A stretch of DNA of 64,000 nt from Heterocephalus glaber (lineage: Eukaryota; Chordata; Mammalia; Rodentia; Bathyergidae), in NCBI RefSeq assembly GCF_000247695.1, contig NW_004624747.1, forward strand, positions 5,085,474-5,149,473. Reading direction: 5' to 3'. Made by a program: the position numbers and the translations under genes. Positions 55,331 to 64,000 of this stretch are shown here, in pieces. Position 1 is the first letter of the stretch. Each line of letters opens with the position of its first letter. A model generated the notes under the pieces. The model was not told the origin of the DNA. It searched no databases and was given only the letters and a program-made list of their open reading frames with translations.

Positions 55331-56164
55331 AAGACATCCTTTGCAAATATTTAAGCCTATGATGAGAAATTTTAGATGCCAGATGTAAAATGCATGAAGG
55401 CTGTTAAAGAAAAAAATATTCTAAAGAATAAATAAATAAATAAAAGTATTCAAGAACACCTGATACAGATAGACTGGCAGACTCTATAGAAGGGGAGAAG
55501 TAGCACTACTGCAGGTGTGGGGGCCATGGCAATGGTTTTGCAGTGAGGGAGAGAGATTGGACTCAACTCCAAACATAGCCTGGGCAAGTGGGAATTATAG
55601 CCAAGGAGAAGAAACACGGTGGAAGTCAGTGGATGGAAATTTACTAAAAGGAACCATCAGGTTAAGGAGATTCTGGCTAAACTGACCTAACAGGATTTTC
55701 ACTGAAGACGGGCCAGGGTGATCAGACATTACCTGGGGGATGGTGGAGAATAAGGAGCATGAGCAGATATGGAGGGTAAGCAGATGCAGATGGGAGCAGG
55801 ATTCCTGCTGAACCGACTCATCAGTATTCTGGCTAAAACTGGATTTTATAGAAGTACATAGATAGACCTAGGAGAAGGTTCAGGAGCTGACTAAAGTTTG
55901 GCAAAATAAAAAGTCTTTGTCAGGGATGTATAGTTTTACTATTGTTTTAGGGAGATGTGAACACAAAAGTTTGAAGACCACTCTACTAGAATAGAACTAA
56001 AACATTAGGAGAGAAAGCAAAAATGAGAGAGTGAGAGACAGAGAATAATAATTTTAAAAGCATTTCAGAAAATACAAGAAAAGGAGAAAATATAAGAAAC
56101 ATGGTAAGTAGAGAATATGAAATGAAGTGATAGGTATAAGCCCAAATATTAATATGATTAAAAG
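55331..56164. other. Unassigned stretch, repeat-like
   Basis: A (TAAA)n run lies at 55428-55446. The 55450-55960 block resembles an old interspersed element (GGAGATTCTGGCTAAACTGA, TTCCTGCTGAACCGACTCAT), but I cannot name it. No gene is seen. Confidence 0.4.
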
Positions 56165-56810
56165 TAAATATGAATGGATTATATTCTCTTATTGAAAGAC
56201 AAAGGCTCTGCTTGAGTGAATAACTCAAAATCTAGCTGCATGTTGTTTACAAAAGGTATATATAAAACAAAACAGTATAGCAAGGCATGGTGGTACATGC
56301 CTATAATTCCAGCACTCTGGGAGGCTGAGGCAGGAGGATCACAAGTTTGAGCCTAGAAACTTAGTGACTTAGCAAGACCCTGTCTCAAAGGGGGGGAGGG
56401 GAGTTGAGGATGTATCTCAATGTAAAGGGCCAGGAATCAATCCCTAGTACCACAAAAACAAACAAACAAACAAACAGAAAATAGTGTAAGAATGGAAAAT
56501 GATTTACCAGGCAAACATTTACAGAAAGAAAGCTTATGTGTCAATAATATCAGAAAAATAAAATCTAAGGTAAAGGCATTAAAAAAATCAAAGAAGGCTG
56601 TTTCATGTTGATTACAGGTACAGATTATTAGTCATAAATTTTTATGAACATTTCAACATAATTTAAAAACATATAAAGACTAAACATAGATAGTGAAAAT
56701 AATTGCTCCATAATCACAATGAGAGACACACATGCCTCTCAGAATCAGCTGCTGGAGCAGACAAAAAGAGATTTGAACAGCACACCAAGTTCACATGTTT
56801 TTAGCAGAAA
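56165..56810 (+). mobile_element. Old L1M ORF2 fragment with SINE insertions
   Basis: GCATGTTGTTTACAAAAGGT before, and GGAAAATGATTTACCAGGCA plus TTTGAACAGCACACCAAG after, a B1 (+, 56285-56390) and an ID piece (+, 56395-56460) follow the L1M ORF2 endonuclease-region order. Confidence 0.68.
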
Positions 56811-56904
56811 CATTCCCAAATTTTGATCCCATTTTACTCCTGAAGAGTAAGACTAGCCATTGTGGTTTAGGTTTACAGTGGAATTGGTTGGTGGTTTTTG
56901 TTTG

Positions 56905-57260
56905 TTTGTTTGAGACGGAGCCTCACTATGTACCCCAGGCTGGCCTCAAACTTGCTGTGATCCTGTGCATTTGTGTACAAATCATTGTGTGGAACAAATG
57001 TGTCTGTTTTCATTTCTCTTGGGTAAACACCTAGGATGAAACTATAGGATCATATGGTAGATGGAGGTATAATTTTTAAAGAAACTGCCAGTTTTTCAAG
57101 GTGATTACACCATTTTACATTCCCTCCAGCAATGCACAGCTTTCTTGTATTACTATTGCAGATTATTTAACATCCAGATTTCATTTGATCACGTTGAATG
57201 TTTTTTCCAACAGGATTTTAACAAGCTCATTAGAAGAAGTAGCTATGTTTACAGTTCTTT
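56905..57260 (-). mobile_element. Old L1M 3' fragment, antisense, with a B1 piece
   Basis: B1 piece (-) 56905-56965. Then TTTCTCTTGGGTAAACACCT, CACCATTTTACATTCCCTCC and AGCAATGCACAGCTTTCTTG, the antisense of an old L1 3' region. Confidence 0.7.
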
Positions 57261-57407
57261 GTGGTCTTATGTATTTACTGTCATACTGAGTATATACGAG
57301 GCAATTTTTATTTTAAAATTTTTCTATTTTTTCTAATTACATATTTAATAAATACTTGTTGGTTGCTTATTTTATTTTTGCTTTTTTGTTTTGTTTTGAT
57401 TCTCTTT

Positions 57408-58075
57408 TTTTGATTTTTTGAGATAGGGTCTCACTACATAGTTCAGGCTGGCCTTGAACTCCCTGTGTAGCCCAGGCTGGCCTTTAACTTGCTATGATCC
57501 TCCTGCCTCAGTCTCCCGAGTGCTGGGATCACAGGCATGTGCCACAATGCCTGACTGGTTTTGGTTTTTTGAGACAGGGTCTTGCTATGTTGTCTAGGCT
57601 GGTCTTAAATTCCTGGTCTCAAACAATCCTCTAGCCTAAGCCTCCCAAGTAGCTGGGAGCACAGGGATACACCATGATGCTCAGGTTGGAATAAATATTT
57701 TTTGAGATTCTTTTTATTTCTGTTTTTTGTTTTGTTTTGTTTTTTGGTACTGGGGATCGAACTCCGGTCCTTACACTTGCACAGCAAGCAGTGAAACCAC
57801 AGAGCTAAATCCCCGGCTGTTTCTGTTTTAATTGACCAACAAATTTAATTTGGCTCCTAGTTGTTTTTTGTTGGTTGGTTGGTTGGTTGGTACCGGGGAT
57901 CAAACTTGGGACCTTGTGCTTTTGAGGCAGGCACAGGAATCATTGAGCTAAATCCCCAGCTGGAATAAATATTTTTTGAATGCTGATTTTTATGGGGGTT
58001 TTTTGGTACAAGAGAGTGAGCCCCTTGCACATACAAAGCATAAGCTCTATCACTGAGCTACAGGCCTAGACCTCT
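57408..58075 (-). repeat. SINE cluster
   Basis: B1 57408-57560, B1 57562-57690, ID 57735-57820, ID 57885-57962 (preceded by (GGTT)n), decayed ID 57995-58075. GGAATAAATATTTTTTGA occurs at 57687 and 57962 and brackets the two IDs. Confidence 0.82.
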
Positions 58076-58865
58076 GAATGACTATTAAACTGTTGGATGG
58101 TCTGCAGTAGGCAGTAAATGACAGGACATTTTTTAAATTACCCTTGCAGACCACTGTGTAATATCATTCTTTTAAAAGCAGGATTCAACATCACCTAGAT
58201 CTATCTTGGACTCATTACAAAAGACGGGAATACCCTCATTTTAAGGCTCTAAGGCAACATTTCTAGTTACTCGCACAGCATCTCACTTGAAAATACTAAG
58301 CTTGCAGATTCCTTTGAAGCCACAGCTCCTACACAATTGAGGCCAGTGTATAATTAGAAGTTGTAGGCATAGAAGATTCCAGGAAAGTTTGTTCAATGGA
58401 GAAGACTCAAGTGGGAAGCCTTTCACCTATTGGCTTTACCTCTTTTCCTTCTTTCCTGGAATGTCAAAAAGTGAGAAGGTTCTGCAGCTGTTTTGCAAGC
58501 ATGAGGAAGGCAGCCAGCTGCTAAGGATGTGAGAAGGGAAAGATAGAAATCTGGATTCCTGATGGCACCATGGAGTGGCCATCTAGCCCTAGATTTCCTG
58601 GTTTTAGAACCCAAGCTATGTTAAAAAATAAAAGAAATTCCATGGTATCTGAGTTCTTACTACACATCATAAAACAGTCCTTGCTTTTACCTGCCACATT
58701 GTCCCATGATGGGTTTCCCAAATGCTATGTCTTTGTTGTTCTCTCAAATAGGTTACTAGACTGCTACAGGACAATTATGCTTGAGTAGGGCAACAGGAAG
58801 TAGATGAGTCACAGAGACACAATTTTTATCAGCAGCACCTTTTCTCATGCCAGGAAGAGAAGTGA
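58076..58865. other. Intergenic unique stretch
   Basis: No gene and no recognised repeat. Short open frames on both strands carry no family signature. Confidence 0.6.
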
Positions 58866-58935
58866 GGGCTGGGGATTTAGCTCAGTGGTTCTGAAAGCGC
58901 GAGGTCCAGAGTTCAATCCCTTGTACCAAAAAAAA
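58866..58935 (+). repeat. ID SINE with internal deletion
   Basis: GCTCAGTGGTTCTGAAAGCG shows the anticodon-arm region is deleted. AGAGAAGTGA occurs on both sides. Confidence 0.85.
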
Positions 58936-59136
58936 AAAAAAGAGAGAGAGAAGTGAATCATTCAGCATTATAGCATCACTATTTTGTGGTCAGGAAGATT
59001 GAGGTAGAAAGGGAAGAAATAATCAACAAAAGGCTATGAATTATTGCATCTTATCTCTGTCCTACACTGCAGGCCTTGAATTTTCCTGTCTTTTTTTTCT
59101 TAGTTTGCATGGAAAATCCCATTTCTTCTGTTTAAA

Positions 59137-59350
59137 CCAGTTTCTCAACCTCAGCAATGTTGGTATTTGGGGTTGGACACTTCTTCGTGGGAGGGGCTGT
59201 CCTGTGTCTTGTAAGATATTTAATAGCATCCCTGGGTTCTGTACCCACCAGAGGCTGGTAGCACATCCTGATACTCCCATTTTTGACAACCAAAATAGTC
59301 TGCAGACATTGCCAAAGTCCCTTGAGGACTAAGATCAGCCCCAGTTGACA
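59137..59350 (-). mobile_element. MER5A-type hAT (Charlie) MITE
   Basis: CAGTTTCTCAACCTCAGCAA at the left end, and GTCTGCAGACATTGCCAAAG near the right, with GCTGTCCTGTGTCTTGTAAG between, match MER5A in reverse. It is a second copy of the class seen at 8.0 kb. Confidence 0.85.
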
Positions 59351-59570
59351 CCCACGGCCCTAAATTCAGGTTAAACACTCTTGCACTCTGCACCTGCTCA
59401 TTCCCACGCTGTTCCCCCACAATCCAGGTCAGGGGCCGTGGATCCTGATGGCTGGAGCTCAGCTGTCTGTCTCTCCATGCAGATTCTGCTCCTTGGAGGC
59501 AGGGGCTGCATCTGACTCATCTTGCCAACTCCCTGATTATTGACTAAAAAGATTTAAAAATGGCTCCAGG

Positions 59571-60115
59571 GGGGCCGGTGATTTAGCTCAGTGATTCCGC
59601 CGCCTGCCTCACAAGTGCAAGGACCTGAGTTTGATCCCCAGTACCAAAAAAAAAAAAAAAGTAGAAATAAAAATGGCTCCAGAGATGAATGGAAATAGTC
59701 CTCAGGAATTCTGTCATCCTGATGCCGCTGTTTCAACATTCATTATCAGATTCATGTGTCCCATGCTTTTGCTTGGTGTCGTATGTTATAGATTCCCATC
59801 CTCTAGTCAAGAGATACTCTAGCAAGGAAGGGCCGTGTGTTCACTGTTCGAAACATATCAATTAAAATAGAAAAAGAAAACAATGTTTAGGTCAATTCTT
59901 CTTTTCCTCCAGTACAGTACTGGGGATTGAACCCAGGGGCCTCACCCATGTTTAGGCAAGTATTCTACTATGGAGTTGCATCCCTAGCCTTTTTATATTT
60001 TTAAATTTTGAGACAGTATCTTGCTAAGTTGTCCAGGTTGGCCTTGAATTTAGTCTTCCTGCCTCAGCCTCCCAAGTAGCTGGGATTTCAGGGGTGCACT
60101 ACCACACCTGGCTAG
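59571..60115. repeat. SINE cluster
   Basis: ID (+) 59571-59660, flanked by AAAAATGGCTCCAG on both sides. Older ID (-) 59908-59992 and B1 (-) 59995-60115. Confidence 0.85.
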
Positions 60116-61012
60116 CTTTTTATATCCTCACAAGGAAAAAAGAAAACTTAAATGATCCAGGAGAAAGTAAAGAGCAAATTTCTATATAAAATATTGTTTC
60201 TTTTATGGAATCAAAATGGAATCCTAAGTTTGCAGAAAGTGCCATTTTTACTCATCTCAGTTCCAATTCCCCATAACATCATTTCAAAAACGACTATGGT
60301 ACATTTGTCGCAAGAAACCAACTGCGTAGAGCTTCATTACCTTCTAGAAATGGATGATGTCATTTTGGCTTGCTAGGACTGTTGATACTAGTGTGTTTGT
60401 TTAAGTTCATTATTTGTTTTATTTTATTTTTTCTTTGCTGTGCTAGGAGTCTAACCTAGGGTCTTGCCTGAGGTAGGAAAGCCCTCTACCACTGAGCCAC
60501 ATCCACAGCCCAAGAATATTTGTAAAGGACATTTGTGAACCATTTAAGTAACATTGAGACACCCAGCGTGTGGGCAGGAAACCCTCTCAGTCATGTTGAT
60601 GAATGTTTCCTTTGATCCCTTGGCTGCCCAGCCCTTTCTTGAAAAAAGAGTTGCAATACTTCCTGAAGTTCACTTGTGTGCTTTAGAGTTCTGAGAAATT
60701 CAGTCTTCCTTTGGCTTCTGCAAACTGCTGCAATTCATTTGCCCAGCCAATTAATCAGCGATTAAAAGGGCAGGACAAGAAAAGGAGAAGATTCATTAGA
60801 AAGGTGCCAAGATACCACACATCTTTCTTTCCACTTGGCATTGACCCAGAGCAGTAAACGGTTCTGTATTTGGTTTTGTCTTTTTCAAGAAAACACAAAC
60901 TCTCCATTGTTGGGTAACTATTTTTTGCTCTGAGGTTCAAAATTAGCAAGGGAAGCAAGTCTTACCTTGTTTGAACAAAGTAACCGTCAAAGGGTCCCAT
61001 CATCACTCTTAA
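60116..61012. other. Intergenic stretch, mostly unique
   Basis: One older ID (-) lies at 60430-60512. The rest has no recognised repeat or gene. Confidence 0.6.
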
Positions 61013-61103
61013 TTTTTTTTTTTTTTTGGTACCGGGGATCAAACTCGGGTCTTTGAGCTTGCAAGGCAGGCGGCGGAACCACTGAGCTAAATCCCCGGCC
61101 CCC
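61013..61103 (-). repeat. ID SINE, young
   Basis: Perfect target duplication CCATCATCACTCTTA on both sides (about 60998-61012 and 61104-61118). Confidence 0.93.
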
Positions 61104-61199
61104 CATCATCACTCTTAGGAGAAATAAAATCATGTCACTGGTTTTGAAAATTCTTAAACTTTTTATTTTGACTTAATTTAAAATCTGTAAAAAAAGTTG

Positions 61200-61900
61200 C
61201 AAGTCTAAGATGGAGAGAGGATGGTTAATAGGCACAGGGGTGCAGTTGGATAGGAGAAATAATGTCTAATGTTCTATAACACAGTATTATAACTGTGGTT
61301 GACAACAATTAACTGAATGATTTCAAAATACTTAGTAGAGAGGATTTTGAATATTCCCAGCACAAAGAAATGATAAGTGTTGGAGGCAAGCGATGTGCCA
61401 ATTATCCTGACCTGATTATTACACATTGTGTACATGCATTGAAATGTCATGCTGGGCCCCATAAATATTTACAATTTTGTGTCAATTAAAAACTTTCACA
61501 CTATGTTTTAAAAATTGCAGCTGGACATCTGATGCATGCCTGTAATCCTAGCTCAGGAGCTGAGGCAGGAGGATATCCTTAAATTCAAACCCAGTCTGGG
61601 CTACATAGTAAGTTCAAGGCCAGCCTGAATTACAGAGTGAGATCCTGTGTTAAATAAACCAATAAATAAATATAAATAAAAAATTGCAAAGCTAGTACAG
61701 AGAATTCCCACACACCTCTCATTTAGCTTCATTTTCTCCTAATGTTTTCTACTTACATTGTTGTACATTGGCCAAAAACTAAGAAAACGGCATTGTCACA
61801 TTGTTCTTAACTAAAACAGCCTTTGTCTGGATTTTGAGTTTTTTTCTTAACATCCTCTTTCTGATCCAGGCTCCTGCACTGGTTTGGATTATTTAGCTCA
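61200..61900 (+). mobile_element. Old L1M 3' fragments with a B1 between
   Basis: The L1 3' end 61200-61497 contains GATTATTACACATTGTGTAC and CCCCATAAATATTTACAATT. B1 (+) is at 61508-61680. A second L1M-like piece at 61681-61890 starts ATTGCAAAGCTAGTACAGAG. Confidence 0.7.
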
Positions 61901-62094
61901 ATAGTTCATCTATTATGGCAAAAAAAGAAAATGTTTCATGATTAATTTCAGTAAGAAAGTGATCTGAGGAGCTGAATGACGCAACTTCACCTTCCTGGAC
62001 AAACATGGTGGCACCATAGGTGATGCATAACCTGATTGGTAGACTAGATTTCCTAAAGGTGGTCTGAGGACTCAGTATACAAACAAACGAAACT

Positions 62095-62869
62095 TTTTTC
62101 CGGAACCAGGGATCGAACTCAGGACTCTGTGCTTGCCAGGCAGGTGCAGTGCAGCTGAGCCACATCCCTGGCCCTCAAAACTTTTTTTTATTTTTTTCAA
62201 AACTTTTTAAAAATTTATAACTGACTTTACACATCTGTACTCATGTGGAGGAAGAGAGAAAATTTTATGTTTTCATGAAAACACCTAGGATTTATGTGTT
62301 TCCAAGAGTCAGCTAGGTAAAATACAGTATAGCCCAATCTCTCATTTGGTGAATAAAAGGGATATAAGAAGAGAAAAGCTTTGGGCCTGGAGGAGGAAGT
62401 AGAATTATATTTGCTGAAGAGAACACTGGGAGGCTGACCATTCATCTTCTCATCATTTGTCCTCCATCCCAGTGAACAGCCACTGCCAGCAGGGGCCAGG
62501 GTGTTGGTTTGTGAGATGGGTACAGGGTAGGTTTTCGGTTCTCCCATACAAATTAGTTGGGGGGCCAGGCATGGTGATGCACCCCTGTAATTCCAGCACT
62601 GGAGAGGCTGAGACAAAAGGATCGGTGTGAGTTTGAGGCCAGCCTGGGTGGGCTACATAGTAAGTTCAAGGCCAGCTTGAAATACAGAGTGAGACCCTGT
62701 CTCAAAAAATAAATTAGGTAACCAGGGACAAGTTGCTTAATCTCTCTGAAGACCAGTTTCCTTGTTACTAAAATAAGAATCGAGGGCCTGGAGATGTAGC
62801 TCAGTGAAAGAGCACTTACCTAGCATTCACAAGCCCCTGGGTTAGTTAGATCCCCAGTATGCTCCTGCA

Positions 62870-62870
<1 letters not shown>
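62095..62870. repeat. ID and B1 SINEs
   Basis: ID (-) 62095-62175, B1 (+) 62560-62715, ID (+, older) 62787-62870. The stretch 62176-62559 is unassigned. Confidence 0.82.

Positions 62871-62871
<1 letters not shown>

Positions 62872-62910
<39 letters not shown>
62872..62910 (+). repeat. (CA)n microsatellite
   Basis: About 19 CA units directly follow the 3' end of an ID SINE. It is likely polymorphic. Confidence 0.95.
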
Positions 62911-62912
<2 letters not shown>

Positions 62913-63087
62913 CCACCTTAAAAAATGAATTGTGTGTTGAATAGAACATTCTTTTGGCACAGTGCATGATATAGAGAAAGTATTTAATATATGTTAAGTA
63001 TTATTACTATTATGAAAGGCAATCCTTCTCTAATCCTAACAAGTATTCCCAGCCTGCCTTTCTTTCTTGCCTTCTTTCTTTCTTTCT

Positions 63088-63620
63088 TGAAACAGGGTCT
63101 CACTGTGTAGTTCAGGCCAACTTTGAATTCATTATGTAGCCCAGGCTGGCCTCAAACTCAGTTTTCCTCCTACGTCAGCCTCCTGAGTACTGGGATTGTA
63201 GGCATGCACCACCAGGCGTGGCTTCCTGGCCTCTTCTTAATCATTAATCTCATCCTTTCTTCCATCTATAGATATGTGGTAGCTAAGAAGTTTGAGGTTT
63301 GATAGTTCCCAGAAGGCTACATGGAACAATAGAGTATTCAAGTCTTTTGGGTTTGTTTTCACAGTATTAAGGATTGAACCCAGGACCTTTGCACTGAGCT
63401 ATATCCTCAGCCTCCCCCCTTTACTTTTTTTTTTAAATTTTGAGACAGAGTCTTGCTAAGTCTCAAGGTTTTAAAACACATCCAAGAAGCCCGGCATGGT
63501 GGCATGTACCCATAGTCCCAGCTTCTCAGGAGGCTGAGGCAGGAGAAACACTTGAGCTCAGTAGTTCTGGACCAGTCTGGGCAACATAGAAAGAAACTGT
63601 CTTTCAAAAAAAGGAAATAA
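63088..63620. repeat. B1 and ID SINEs
   Basis: B1 (-) 63088-63225 after a (CTTT)n run, older ID (-) 63340-63412, B1 (+) 63488-63620. Confidence 0.8.
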
Positions 63621-64000
63621 GTATAAATCTTGATCACCAGTCACAAGCAGGAATGAGTTCCACCAAACTGTAAACATGTTATAGTAATGGACACCATATG
63701 AGTTTTATTCCATTGTGTCTTCCTCCAGCCTGAGAACAAAATGCCTGCTTGGGTCAGACCTGGTCACAGGCTACCAATTATCTGCCCTATTAGTGTGACC
63801 TGAAAGCAAATTCCCAGCACAGGACTGTAAACACTTGTAAGCTCACAGACCCGTGACCTATGGCACAATTCCAGGGATGGGGTTTTGATTACACCACAAT
63901 GTGGGGTTGGTGCCTTGTGCCAGTTGCTCTATGCCTAACAAGATGAGGACAGCTGTCATGTCTGGGAGAGAAGTTGGGATATGCAATTTTAAAACCTGAA
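63621..64000. other. Window end, unassigned
   Basis: I see no gene or recognisable repeat in the last 380 bases. Confidence 0.55.

Noticed and set aside
59036..59332. 98-codon plus-strand open frame
   Set aside because: Most of it lies in a MER5A transposon.

Overview
This is a piece of mammalian nuclear genome, almost certainly from a rodent. The evidence is GT-AG split genes, CpG-island promoters, L1 LINEs, 7SL-derived B1 SINEs, and a very heavy load of ID-type SINEs (tRNA-Ala/BC1 class: 5' end GGGGATTTAGCTCAGTGGT, 3' end GATCCCCGGTACC plus an A-tail). The ID subtype suggests Castorimorpha (kangaroo rat or beaver group); that finer placement is a guess from memory of repeat types.

The gene order matches human chromosome 22q12.1. 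The last two coding exons of HSCB (+) lie at 4871-8766. All five coding exons of CCDC117 (+) lie at 18182-31640, with a long, nearly repeat-free 3' UTR to about 34.8 kb. All five coding exons of XBP1 (-) lie at 42944-38207, so CCDC117 and XBP1 are convergent. Nothing right of about 43.5 kb is a recognisable functional gene; it is the intergenic space upstream of XBP1. It holds a processed NIFK pseudogene (50653-51966), several solo LTRs and old LINE fragments.

The regulatory logic is unusually readable. XBP1 exon 4 keeps the 26-nt IRE1 intron (39157-39182) and both reading frames downstream of it. The XBP1 promoter carries a perfect ERSE (CCAAT-N9-CCACG, 43022-43040). The CCDC117 promoter, about 25 kb away, carries a perfect UPRE core (TGACGTGG, 18060-18067), the type of site bound by spliced XBP1. 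HSCB acts in mitochondrial Fe-S cluster transfer; XBP1 is the central transcription factor of the unfolded-protein response.

Layout: 1-2960 L1 (-); 2965-3573 and 5243-5803 related LTRs; HSCB tail to 8.8 kb; 8.8-17.8 kb intergenic repeats with a 300-base assembly gap; 17.85-18.7 kb CpG island and CCDC117 exon 1; 19-31.6 kb CCDC117 introns dense with SINEs and mariner relics; 31.6-34.9 kb 3' UTR; 37.6-43.0 kb XBP1; 43.4-64 kb intergenic with nested transposons. I found no undescribed biological system. The most useful points are the UPR cis-elements, a Cys-to-Phe change in the XBP1u pause peptide, inverted SINEs bracketing CCDC117 exon 3, a SINE-interrupted mariner MITE, and clean nested insertions.
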